Below are positions 1 to 5,086 of a stretch of DNA of 5,086 bases, one piece after another; position 1 is the stretch's first letter, and each line of letters starts with the position of its first letter. Below the pieces are notes generated by a model. The model made no database searches, was not told the DNA's origin, and saw only the letters and a program-made list of their open reading frames with translations. The DNA lies in the NCBI GenBank assembly GCA_003646935.1, contig QMLW01000193.1:1-5086 (forward strand), in the 5' to 3' direction. The stretch comes from Deltaproteobacteria bacterium. Its GTDB lineage: Bacteria; Desulfobacterota; DSM-4660; Desulfatiglandales; B25-G16. Both the position numbers and the translations under genes were made by a program.

Positions 1-44
1 ATTAAAAAGGTTTTTTTGAGACTGTTCCATATTGTCTCACACAT

Positions 45-205
45 GGAATAATGGAATGGTGGAATATTGGAGTGTTGGTTTTAAAAGCAATGATCCATTT
101 ATTAACTTCCCTGTCAAGAGAAACTTACCAATAAACCACTGCCCCATTTTCTTAAGAACCCCTGTCTGCCGACAGGCAGGCATTATTCCATCATTCCAAT
201 ATTCC
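45..205. repeat. Diverged inverted repeat of TGGAATA-type units
   Basis: The left arm at 45-69 and the reverse complement of the right arm at 181-205 agree at 22 of 25 positions by eye. Each arm is built of reiterated GGAATA/TGGAAT units. The right arm is followed by TGAGCGAAGCGAA (211-223). From memory, this mixture of ATTCC/GGAAT repeats with a GCGAAGCGAA-like tail recurs in intergenic DNA of Deltaproteobacteria and some candidate phyla, sometimes near small four-helix-bundle genes. I could not check this. No transposase or target-site duplication was seen, so I call it only a dispersed-repeat candidate. Confidence 0.55.
161..180. repeat. GC-rich 8-bp hairpin within the repeat region
   Basis: CCTGTCTG at 161-168 pairs with CAGGCAGG at 173-180 (one G-U pair) around a four-base loop. 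It directly abuts the right arm of the larger inverted repeat (181-205), so both may be one repeat unit. No T-run follows on the + strand. On the - strand the flanking sequence (GGTTCTTAAGAAAATGG) has no continuous T-run either, so I do not call a terminator. Confidence 0.55.
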
Positions 206-339
206 AATTGTGAGCGAAGCGAACTAAGTTCAACTATGGCTTCCCCCTGTTTAATAGGGTACTTTTTGTTAACTATTCACTTTACATGGAATGTGTCATC
301 TTTTATTCTCACTCATTCTCTATTTCAGGTTCCAGCGGC

Positions 340-1029
340 ATGGTAATAAAGGACTTTAAGGGCAAGGACACGTACCGCACCCTGGGCCTCAGGAGAGGTA
401 AAGCCGTAATCAAGCGGGAAACCTCGCCACTCACGCCCAAAAGGGTATTCATGTGGTTGGGATTATTCGCCCTCGTTGCCCTTGTGAACTATTTCGTGTT
501 CGTGCACCTCGGGCCGCTAGATAAAAAGGAACCAAAGCTGCACGATACCAAAGAGGGCCATAAGAGAGCGGATACCTTCGCGGAATGCTTTGATACGGGC
601 TGCAAGCGATATCAGGAGGGAGACCTCAAGGGGGCGATTGAGGCCTATACAGAGGCGATTACCCTGAAGCCAGAGGAAATACGGTCCTATTTTAACCGGG
701 GAATCGCCTATATCGAACTGCACATGCACGATAAGGCAATAGATGACTATAATAGGGTAATCGCCATGAATCCAGACTACTCCGAGGCCTACAATAACAG
801 GGCATGGGCCTTTCTCCAAAAGGGCCTCTTTGATCCAGCGATTCGGGATTGCAACAAGGCCCTTACGTTGGATCCGACTATGGCTACCGCATACCACACA
901 AGGGGAATGGCCTACAAGGGCAAGGGGGTGTTGGAGTCGGCAAAGAGGGACTTTCAAAAAAGCTGCGAACTGGGCGATGCCCATGGTTGCAAGGCTTATG
1001 AAGGGCTGAAAAAAAACGATAAATCATGA
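340..1029 (+). CDS. Membrane-anchored TPR-repeat protein
   Basis: The protein is 229 aa from the ATG at 340. It has a basic N-terminal tail (about 1-35), one hydrophobic segment at about 36-57 (MWLGLFALVALVNYFVFVHL core) and a charged linker (58-76). About four tetratricopeptide repeats follow, at roughly 79-112, 113-146, 147-180 and 181-214, with the usual A/G-Y-A and D-P pattern (for example GIAYIELHMHDKAIDDYNR). The positive tail before a single membrane segment suggests a signal anchor with the repeats outside the cytoplasm, though this is inference. The last repeat ends in SCELGDAHGC, which looks like Sel1-type repeats. TPR domains bind other proteins; the partner is unknown. An in-frame ATG at 286 would add 18 residues in AT-rich DNA with no ribosome binding site, so I prefer 340, which itself has only a weak AGG at 327-329. 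The stop overlaps the next start (ATGA), so the two genes are probably co-translated. Confidence 0.85.
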   Translation: MVIKDFKGKDTYRTLGLRRGKAVIKRETSPLTPKRVFMWLGLFALVALVNYFVFVHLGPLDKKEPKLHDTKEGHKRADTFAECFDTGCKRYQEGDLKGAIEAYTEAITLKPEEIRSYFNRGIAYIELHMHDKAIDDYNRVIAMNPDYSEAYNNRAWAFLQKGLFDPAIRDCNKALTLDPTMATAYHTRGMAYKGKGVLESAKRDFQKSCELGDAHGCKAYEGLKKNDKS

Positions 1030-1484
1030 AACCTGATCTGAGTTGCTTCTTCGAGCCAAAGGGAATCGCTGTGGTGGGTGCAAGCCCCGATGAACGGAAG
1101 GGGGGATGCAGCCTGCTTAAAAACGTGGCATTCGGCTATAGCGGAACGATCTATCCCGTCAATCCAAGGCACAAGGAGGTGCTGGGAATCAAGGCGTATC
1201 CCTCCGTATCCGCCATTGACGGGTCGGCCGATCTCGCACTTATCTTTGTACCCGCCGAACACACGCCAAAGGTGCTTATCCATCTGTTCACAGGAAGCGG
1301 TGTGTGGGGCTTTGATCCGGTAGAGCTGATGACGGGAATAAAGGACCGGAAAAAACCGGTCTTTACCTTGCTGTTTGGGCCCAAGGATGAGGCCGAACAG
1401 GGAAGAAGACGGATGGAGAGTAGGGGCTGGCCTGTGTTCCTTGAGGTTCAGCGTCTTGTTAAGGTCATGTCCTTTCTCTTGTAG
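1026..1484 (+). CDS. Short CoA-binding protein, apparently an internally deleted acyl-CoA synthetase alpha-type
   Basis: The protein is 152 aa. Residues 1-84 match the N-terminal CoA-binding (Rossmann) domain of NDP-forming acetyl/acyl-CoA synthetases: GIAVVGAS at 13-20, YPVNP at 43-47 and SADLALIFVPAEHTPKVL at 67-84. In intact relatives a further glycine-rich strand, the rest of this domain and a flavodoxin-like succinyl-CoA ligase domain follow, for about 450 aa in total. Here residues 85-105 jump to a segment (KKPVFTLLFGPKDEAEQG, 109-126, then RRMESRGWPVF, 129-139) that resembles the end of the second ligase subdomain, where the partner strand and the E/AxxGxPVF motif lie. The catalytic His region is absent, so ligase activity is unlikely; CoA binding may remain. 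The frame is open throughout. It starts in an ATGA overlap with the TPR gene, with no good Shine-Dalgarno of its own, which suggests translational coupling. It could be a decayed gene, a true short CoA-binding protein or an assembly collapse. Confidence 0.75.
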   Translation: MKPDLSCFFEPKGIAVVGASPDERKGGCSLLKNVAFGYSGTIYPVNPRHKEVLGIKAYPSVSAIDGSADLALIFVPAEHTPKVLIHLFTGSGVWGFDPVELMTGIKDRKKPVFTLLFGPKDEAEQGRRRMESRGWPVFLEVQRLVKVMSFLL

Positions 1485-1494
1485 CGGAGGTGAG
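1485..1494 (+). promoter_or_regulatory. Strong ribosome binding site of the methyltransferase gene
   Basis: GGAGGTGA at 1486-1493 is a full-length match to the anti-Shine-Dalgarno sequence. It lies 9 nt before the ATG at 1503 and just after the stop of the CoA-binding gene (1482-1484). A closer ATG at 1495 is out of frame with the methyltransferase and would not leave normal spacing, so 1503 is the start. Confidence 0.75.
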
Positions 1495-1502
1495 ATGGAG
1501 CC

Positions 1503-2261
1503 ATGGGGCGTGTATTCGACAGTGCCTTTGCGCGGCTCTATGAGCAATGGCTGAACTCACCCGAGGGGATATCGCTCGACCGATTGAGCACCGAGCTAAT
1601 CATGCGCCTCCTCCAGCCAAAAAGGGGGGAACGGGTGCTTGATATCGGGTGCGGCACGGGAAACCATCTGCTCATCTTTTACCGAATTGGGCTTGATGTA
1701 ACCGGCCTGGACGCCTCATCGTATATGTTGGATATCGCACGATCAAGACTGGGGCATAGGGCAGCCCTTGAGCTTGGCAGGGCCGAGGATCTCCCGTTCG
1801 AGGATAACGAGTTCGACATAACAACCCTTATTCTCACCTTGGAGTTCCTCGATGACCCCCTCGCTGCTTTACAAGAGGCGGGAAGGGTAACAAGGGATAG
1901 GATATTCGTGGGCGTTCTCAATAGCCTTTCGATTGGCTGCATCCTTAAAAAGCTCGCCGCCCTCTTTCAGCATTCCATTTTTCGGGGACTCCATACCTTT
2001 ACGTTGTGGGAGCTTTCCGGTCTCGTGAGAAGGGCATATGGCGAGGCGCCAATCAAATGGGGCAGTGTCCAGATGTTGCCGTTCCTGCCCATCCGACATG
2101 AGGAAGGCTTCGAGAGATCGTCCCTGCTGCAATCGCAGCCATTTGGCACATTTCTTGGCCTGGCCTGCACGATGACCTATACCTTAAAAACAAGGTATAT
2201 CGGCGTTCTCGAGAAGTCGAAAAAAGGAGCGGATTCCATCGCCCGGAGCGCTCGTTTTTGA
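1503..2261 (+). CDS. Class I SAM-dependent methyltransferase
   Basis: The protein is 252 aa. The SAM-binding core is clear: motif I VLDIGCGTG at 45-53, the acidic residue closing strand 2 in VTGLDAS (D70), then GRAEDLPFEDNEFD (92-105) and the motif-IV-like strand ITTLILTLEFLDDP (106-119). This is the UbiE/Methyltransf_11 pattern. The C-terminal part (about 140-252) is not a recognised substrate domain, so the substrate is unknown; small molecules such as quinones or lipids are typical for the superfamily. There is no signal peptide. It is the last gene of a three-gene cluster, 18 nt after the CoA-binding gene, so it is probably transcribed with it and with the TPR gene. Two near-perfect small hairpins lie in this cluster (see findings), one of them near the 3' end of this gene. 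The fold is sure; a specific function is not. Confidence 0.9.
   Translation: MGRVFDSAFARLYEQWLNSPEGISLDRLSTELIMRLLQPKRGERVLDIGCGTGNHLLIFYRIGLDVTGLDASSYMLDIARSRLGHRAALELGRAEDLPFEDNEFDITTLILTLEFLDDPLAALQEAGRVTRDRIFVGVLNSLSIGCILKKLAALFQHSIFRGLHTFTLWELSGLVRRAYGEAPIKWGSVQMLPFLPIRHEEGFERSSLLQSQPFGTFLGLACTMTYTLKTRYIGVLEKSKKGADSIARSARF
2221..2259 (+). terminator. Possible intrinsic terminator at the end of the methyltransferase operon
   Basis: GAGCG at 2227-2231 pairs with CGCTC at 2249-2253. Outside a G-G mismatch, A5 (2221-2225) can pair with T5 (2255-2259), which also gives the U-run after the stem. The intervening 17 nt can form a minor GAT/ATC helix. The structure overlaps the last codons and the TGA stop. 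The GC stem is only 5 bp and the loop is large, so this is a plausible but not strong terminator. The A-tract could let it work in both directions. Confidence 0.35.
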
Positions 2262-2280
2262 CTTTCATTGCTTTTATCCC

Positions 2281-2309
2281 TTGACACAGGGTTTGAGAAT
2301 AATTAATCG
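2281..2309 (+). promoter_or_regulatory. Candidate promoter upstream of tRNA-Leu (good -35, poor -10)
   Basis: TTGACA at 2281-2286 is an exact sigma70-type -35 hexamer, 20 nt after the methyltransferase stop. At 17-nt spacing the -10 position reads TAATCG (2304-2309), which is poor. Better A/T-rich hexamers nearby (AATAAT at 2298-2303, TAATTA at 2300-2305) sit too close. A TATAAA at 2387-2392 would place a start just before the tRNA 5' end but has no -35. One of these probably drives the tRNA; I cannot decide which. Confidence 0.3.
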
Positions 2310-2402
2310 TAGTGGGTAGCCTCATATGCGCTTCAGACGCCCGGTGTCTTATGGAGGATACATGCGGCGCCAATGGCAAGGGATTCTATAAAGAAATCAC
2401 GT

Positions 2403-2489
2403 GCGAGAGTGGCGGAATTGGCAGACGCACTGGACTTAGGATCCAGCCCGCTTCGTCGGGTAGGGGTTCGAGTCCCCTCTCTCGCACCA
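2403..2489 (+). tRNA. tRNA-Leu (anticodon TAG)
   Basis: A complete 87-nt class II tRNA folds by eye. The acceptor stem is GCGAGAG (2403-2409) with CTCTCGC (2479-2485), followed by discriminator A2486 and an encoded CCA at 2487-2489. The D stem is GCG/CGC (2412-2414 / 2426-2428). The anticodon stem is CTGGA/TCCAG (2430-2434 / 2442-2446) around loop CTTAGGA with anticodon TAG at 2437-2439, which reads CUA and other CUN leucine codons. A long variable arm CCCG/CGGG (2447-2450 / 2457-2460) is as expected for leucine. The T stem is AGGGG/CCCCT (2462-2466 / 2474-2478) with loop TTCGAGT. The A at discriminator position 73 also fits leucine. It lies alone between two protein operons. No second copy of its 3' end was seen in the window, so there is no sign of an integrated element here. 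Confidence 0.97.
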
Positions 2490-2506
2490 AAATTTTAGAA
2501 GCGGTC

Positions 2507-2558
2507 CATTCCCCCTCGGTGTGGCACTATAATCCTGAGACACAGGGGGCAGGGAATG
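2507..2558. repeat. Large imperfect inverted repeat in the tig leader
   Basis: CCCCCT (2511-2516) pairs with AGGGGG (2544-2549). Inside it GTGT (2519-2522) pairs with ACAC (2540-2543), and outside it CATT (2507-2510) pairs with AATG (2555-2558). Alternatively CATTCCC (2507-2513) pairs with GGGAATG (2552-2558). The 17-nt apical loop holds an exact TATAAT. No T-run follows on the + strand, so it is not a normal terminator of the tRNA. It could be a regulator site, an RNA structure, or the end of a degenerate small repeat element next to the tRNA. Confidence 0.55.
2528..2533 (+). promoter_or_regulatory. Exact TATAAT -10 candidate for tig-clpP-clpX
   Basis: TATAAT is perfect, but the -35 position at 17-nt spacing reads TCCATT (2505-2510), only two of six matches, and neighbouring registers are no better. 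There is no TGn extension. Use would give a 5' leader of about 190 nt before the tig ATG and would need an activator. The preceding TGGCAC resembles a sigma54 -24 element, but no GC-type -12 element follows at the required distance. Confidence 0.35.
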
Positions 2559-2576
2559 ATTGGATGTTGGGCCCTC

Positions 2577-2617
2577 GAGAGTGTGGCAGTCCCTCTTCTG
2601 TGGAGTGCGGCACTCTC
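2577..2617. repeat. Hairpin-forming inverted repeat and GTGYGGCA direct repeats in the tig leader
   Basis: GAGAGTG (2577-2583) is the exact reverse complement of CACTCTC (2611-2617). Within these arms lie two near-identical direct units, GTGTGGCAGT (2581-2590) and GTGCGGCACT (2605-2614). A third copy, GTGTGGCACT, lies at 2519-2528, overlapping the first base of the TATAAT box. Such repeats could be binding sites for a regulator, or could reflect local duplication. Confidence 0.45.
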
Positions 2618-2621
2618 ATTC

Positions 2622-2647
2622 GTTGAATTCACATCAAGCCCTCATGA
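2622..2647 (+). promoter_or_regulatory. Weak heat-shock (sigma32-like) promoter candidate
   Basis: GTTGAA at 2622-2627 differs at one base from the sigma32 -35 core CTTGAA. After 12 nt, CCTCATGA at 2640-2647 resembles the -10 CCCCATNT at most positions. The spacing is slightly short and the match is partial. It lies 84 nt upstream of tig, whose operon is often stress-regulated, which makes it worth noting but not more. Confidence 0.2.
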
Positions 2648-2686
2648 TCTTCTCAGGGAGGTCGCGGGTGAGAATCAATGGGGGCG

Positions 2687-2704
2687 GGAGAACATCCGTT
2701 CTTC
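2687..2704 (+). other. Short hairpin with pyrimidine-rich tail just before tig
   Basis: GGAGAAC (2687-2693) pairs with GTTCTTC (2698-2704, one G-U pair) around the loop ATCC. It is followed by TTTCTTC. It ends 26 nt before the tig ATG. The tail is not a clean U-run, so attenuation is only a possibility. The core GAACATCCGTTC also fits the GAAC-N4-GTTC pattern of Gram-positive-type LexA boxes, which I regard as probable coincidence. Confidence 0.3.
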
Positions 2705-2730
2705 TTTCTTCATGGTGCCGGTGAGAGGAT

Positions 2731-4047
2731 ATGCAAACACATGTTGAAGAAATAAGCCAGGCGAAACGACGGATCACCGTTGAGATCGAGGAGGAAAAGG
2801 TAGCCTCCAAGTACCATCAAGCCCTTCTTAAGTTCTCAAAAAGGGTTAAAATTAAGGGCTTCAGGCCCGGCAAAATCCCAAGGAAGATCCTCGAGCAGTA
2901 CTATGGTACGCATATCATCAACGAGGTAAAGAACGACATCATACGCGAGTCCTTCTCCGAGGTGATTGAGGAAACCAAGCTCTTCCCATTGTCCAGCCCT
3001 GCGATTGAGGATGGGGTAGTAAAGCCAGGTGAGCCCTTTTCCTATACCATCGATATGGAAGTACGACCGGAATTTGAACTCAAGGACTATATGGGACTCA
3101 CAGTGGAAAAGGAGATCATCGATGTTTCCGAGGATACCGTTGACAAGAGGCTGGAGGAGATACGGGAGGCCCATGCTCAGTTAATCTCCGTGGATAAAGG
3201 CAGGGGTGTGGAAGAAGGGGATTATGCGGTTGTTGACTACACGGGCTTTTGGAACGGCAAATCCCTGACCGACACTACGGGCAGCGATTACACGGTGCTC
3301 GTGGGAAGCAAGCAATTCTACCCCGAGATCGAAACGGGTATCGTGGGCCTGAAAAAGGACGAGGAAAAGGAGATAACCGTAGCGTTTAACGCGGATTTCA
3401 ACGATAAAAGACTGGCCGGTAAAAACGTTGTGTTTCGCGTGAAAATCAAGGATATCAAGGTAAAGGATGTCCCGGAATTAAACGATGAGTTCGCGAGAAG
3501 CCTGGGCGACGAGTTCTCCTCATTGACGGTCCTGAGGGAGAGGGTGAGGGAAGACCTCACCCTTCAAGAGGAAAGGAGGGTCGATAGGGAGGTAAAGGGC
3601 AGACTGTTAAAGAAGATAGCGGCTACCGTGGACTTTGAGCTCCCCCAGTCCTTGGTCCAAAGGGAGATCGAACGCTCAATAACCTCTATCAAGCAGAGCA
3701 TTGGCCGCTCCGGATCCCAGCTCGAATCCGCCGGTTTCTCGGAGGAAAAGATGAGGGATGAGCTGCGGCCAGTGGCGGAGAGGAGGGTCAAGGAGGACTT
3801 TGTGTTGGCCAAGATAGCCGACATGGAGCATATCACGCTTGAGGAGCACGAAACAAGGGATGGCTTTCAAAGTTTAGCCGCGCAAACGGGAAAGGATCAG
3901 GCAGCGCTAGAGCGGTTCTATGAAACGAACAATCTTATGGACTCCTTCAAGGATCAGCTCCTCACCGAAAAGACCTTGAATCATCTCCTTCAAGGTGCTA
4001 ACATTATTGAAGTGAAGGAGATCTCAGAGGAAAATCAAAGGACTTGA
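2731..4047 (+). CDS. tig: Trigger factor, ribosome-associated chaperone and prolyl isomerase
   Basis: The protein is 438 aa, the usual family length (E. coli 432). The N-terminal ribosome-binding domain (about 1-145) carries the signature loop GFRPGKIP at 43-50, which docks on ribosomal protein L23 beside the exit tunnel. A central FKBP-type PPIase domain (about 150-243) begins with [17 protein letters not shown] and ends at [11 protein letters not shown]. The long helical C-terminal domain (about 248-430), rich in charged residues, forms the arms and back of the substrate cradle. The ATG at 2731 gives the typical family N-terminus ([19 protein letters not shown]). A GGTGA (2720-2724) and an AGAGG (2724-2728) lie just upstream. 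It is cytoplasmic. It is followed by clpP after 16 nt and almost certainly shares its transcript. No frameshift or missing motif was seen. Confidence 0.98.
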   Translation: MQTHVEEISQAKRRITVEIEEEKVASKYHQALLKFSKRVKIKGFRPGKIPRKILEQYYGTHIINEVKNDIIRESFSEVIEETKLFPLSSPAIEDGVVKPGEPFSYTIDMEVRPEFELKDYMGLTVEKEIIDVSEDTVDKRLEEIREAHAQLISVDKGRGVEEGDYAVVDYTGFWNGKSLTDTTGSDYTVLVGSKQFYPEIETGIVGLKKDEEKEITVAFNADFNDKRLAGKNVVFRVKIKDIKVKDVPELNDEFARSLGDEFSSLTVLRERVREDLTLQEERRVDREVKGRLLKKIAATVDFELPQSLVQREIERSITSIKQSIGRSGSQLESAGFSEEKMRDELRPVAERRVKEDFVLAKIADMEHITLEEHETRDGFQSLAAQTGKDQAALERFYETNNLMDSFKDQLLTEKTLNHLLQGANIIEVKEISEENQRT

Positions 4048-4063
4048 AAGGAAACTACCGCCG

Positions 4064-4684
4064 ATGTTGATTCCAATAGTAATAGAGCAGACCTCACGGG
4101 GCGAGAGGGCCTATGATATTTACTCACGCCTCCTTAAGGATAGGATTATCTTTATGGGCGAACAGGTCACCGATGATATGGCTAATATCATTATCGCCCA
4201 GTTTCTCTTTCTCGAATCCGAAAATCCGGATAAGGATATCAATCTCTACATCAACTCCCCTGGAGGATCGATCACGGCTGGATTGGCGATCTACGATACC
4301 ATGCAATACGTGAAGCCTGATGTCACCACGATCTGTACCGGACAGGCAAGCAGTATGGCCGCACTTCTGCTGGCCGCGGGCACGAAGGGAAAGCGGTATG
4401 CCCTTCCCCATTCCAGGGTAATGATTCATCAACCCATGGGGGCAACGCAGGGACAGGCCGTGGATATAGATATCCATGCAAGGGAAATTATGAGACTCAA
4501 AGACGCCATCAACGAACTCTTCGCCCTGCATACCGGACAGGACAAGAAGAGGATAGGAACCGATACGGAACGGGATTTCTTCATGGGTGGCCAAGAGGCG
4601 CTGGAGTATGGTATCGTTGATAAGGTAATCGCCAAAAGGGAAATGTTGGGTACGGAAAGCAACAAACGGAGCGGGGGCAAATGA
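4064..4684 (+). CDS. clpP: ATP-dependent Clp protease proteolytic subunit
   Basis: The protein is 206 aa, the normal length. It is a serine peptidase that assembles into a double-heptamer chamber and degrades proteins fed by ClpX (or ClpA/ClpC). The catalytic triad is visible: S97 in GQASSMAA, H122 in MIHQP and D171 in TERDFF. The axial-loop/N-terminal part ([20 protein letters not shown]) and the oxyanion/glycine strand [11 protein letters not shown] (64-74) are intact. Almost no propeptide precedes the conserved start, so little or no N-terminal processing is expected. An AAGGA at 4048-4052 serves as a rather distant ribosome binding site for the ATG at 4064. Its stop overlaps the clpX start (ATGA at 4681-4684), which favours coupled synthesis of the two partners. 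No separate promoter is evident in the 16-nt gap after tig. Confidence 0.98.
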   Translation: MLIPIVIEQTSRGERAYDIYSRLLKDRIIFMGEQVTDDMANIIIAQFLFLESENPDKDINLYINSPGGSITAGLAIYDTMQYVKPDVTTICTGQASSMAALLLAAGTKGKRYALPHSRVMIHQPMGATQGQAVDIDIHAREIMRLKDAINELFALHTGQDKKRIGTDTERDFFMGGQEALEYGIVDKVIAKREMLGTESNKRSGGK

Positions 4685-5086
4685 CCAAAAAAGACGAACT
4701 ATCTGGCGAGCTCGTGTGCTCATTTTGTGGCAAAAGCCAGGATGAGGTGAAGAAACTCATCGCGGGACCATCCGTCTATATCTGTGATGAGTGTGTGTCA
4801 CTTTGTAACGAGATCATCCAGGAGGAATACGAGCAAGAGAAGAAGACCAAACAGAGGGATTACCTTCCCAAGCCGCAGGAGATAAAGAAAAGCCTCGATC
4901 AATACGTAATCGAGCAGGAAAGGGCCAAGAAAGTGCTCTCCGTGGCGGTACATAACCACTACCAGAGGATTGGAGCGAACTTCGAGAGCGATGACGTGGA
5001 GATCGATAAAAGCAACATCCTCCTGATAGGCCCTACAGGGTCGGGGAAGACGCTTCTCGCCCAAACCCTGGCACGGGTACTGGATG
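4681..5086 (+). CDS. clpX: ClpX, AAA+ unfoldase of the Clp protease (5' part, cut by window end)
   Basis: The first 135 codons are present and the frame is still open at the window edge. The N-terminal C4 zinc-binding domain is complete: C13, C16, C35 and C38 in CSFCGK and YICDECV. It dimerises and binds substrates and adaptors. The linker [19 protein letters not shown] leads into the AAA+ domain with [12 protein letters not shown] (86-97). The Walker A motif GPTGSGKT lies at 117-124. Walker B, sensors, pore loops and the IGF-type ClpP-docking loop would lie beyond the window. The ATG at 4681 overlaps the clpP stop, with GGAG at 4668-4671 nine nt upstream. The order tig-clpP-clpX is the classical arrangement of many proteobacteria, where lon often comes next. 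Confidence 0.97.
   Translation, partial: MTKKDELSGELVCSFCGKSQDEVKKLIAGPSVYICDECVSLCNEIIQEEYEQEKKTKQRDYLPKPQEIKKSLDQYVIEQERAKKVLSVAVHNHYQRIGANFESDDVEIDKSNILLIGPTGSGKTLLAQTLARVLD

Larger units (their letters stand above)
1..339. other. AT-rich gene-free region with inverted repeats
   Basis: No open frame here looks like a real protein. One + frame from about 32 is open for about 100 codons, but it runs through repeat sequence and has no ribosome binding site or recognisable domain. The stretch begins with an A5GGT7 tract (14 to 5 bases either side of a GG), which could be the tail of a terminator of a gene lying to the left; that cannot be confirmed. It then holds a diverged inverted repeat and a GC-rich hairpin, listed separately, and a short perfect palindrome GAACTAAGTTC at 221-231. 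I could not identify a convincing promoter for the downstream operon. A TTGGTT (75-80) / TTTATT (98-103) pair with 17-nt spacing is the best seen and is weak. Confidence 0.6.

Noticed and set aside
221..231. GAACTAAGTTC palindrome as a LexA-type box
   Set aside because: The spacer between GAAC and GTTC is three bases, not four, and no SOS gene is near.
32..346. + strand frame of about 100 codons at the left end
   Set aside because: It runs through the inverted repeat and AT-rich DNA, has no ribosome binding site, and its composition is unlike the true genes.
517..984. - strand open frame (155 codons) opposite the TPR gene
   Set aside because: It is a mirror of the TPR repeats; its hydrophobic runs are reverse-complement reading of the charged repeat codons.
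996..1547. Long - strand open frame (183 codons) opposite the CoA-binding gene
   Set aside because: It lies fully antisense to a recognised gene, has no family resemblance or ribosome binding site, and is the kind of shadow expected from codon bias.
2470..2489. tRNA-Leu 3' end as an integration (att) site
   Set aside because: There is no direct repeat of the tRNA end elsewhere in the window and no integrase gene. The neighbour downstream is the conserved tig operon.
2522..2540. Sigma54 promoter suggested by TGGCAC
   Set aside because: No TTGCA-type -12 element follows at the required spacing.
2556..2747. + strand frame of 63 codons running into tig
   Set aside because: It overlaps the tig start in another frame, has no ribosome binding site, and covers the structured leader.
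4124..4723. Long - strand open frame (199 codons) opposite clpP
   Set aside because: clpP is certain, with its catalytic triad intact. The antisense frame has no recognisable protein features.

Overview
This window is a piece of bacterial chromosome with all recognised genes on the + strand. The right half is the conserved protein-quality-control cluster tig-clpP-clpX (trigger factor, ClpP peptidase, start of ClpX). The left half is a small accessory operon of a membrane-anchored TPR protein, a short CoA-binding protein and a class I SAM-dependent methyltransferase. A tRNA-Leu(TAG) gene with encoded CCA sits between the two. The organism is probably a Gram-negative anaerobe-like lineage of the Deltaproteobacteria/Desulfobacterota type. 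This is an inference from the look of the proteins, the tig-clpP-clpX order and the TGGAATA-type dispersed repeat at the left end; no marker in the window fixes the taxon.

Layout. Positions 1-339 hold no gene I can support. They are AT-rich and carry a diverged inverted repeat (45-69 / 181-205) and a GC-rich hairpin (161-180). Positions 340-2261 hold three tightly packed genes: the first two share an ATGA stop/start, and the third follows after 18 nt with a strong Shine-Dalgarno. A possible intrinsic terminator overlaps the end of the third gene. Positions 2262-2402 are a spacer with a consensus -35 hexamer and a tiny Arg-rich ORF. The tRNA is at 2403-2489. Positions 2490-2730 form a 241-nt leader before tig with an exact TATAAT in the loop of a large imperfect hairpin, three copies of a GTGYGGCA repeat, a weak heat-shock-like promoter match and a further hairpin close to the tig start. 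tig (2731-4047) is followed after 16 nt by clpP (4064-4684), which overlaps clpX (4681 to the window end) by ATGA.

How the genes work together. Trigger factor binds nascent chains at the ribosome exit. ClpP is the serine peptidase chamber, and ClpX is the AAA+ unfoldase that feeds it, so the right half is a folding/degradation operon. The left operon has no assignable pathway. Its middle gene looks like an NDP-forming acyl-CoA synthetase alpha-type protein from which a large internal part has been lost in frame, and this is the most unusual coding feature here. I found no CRISPR array, intact mobile element or convincing new defence system.
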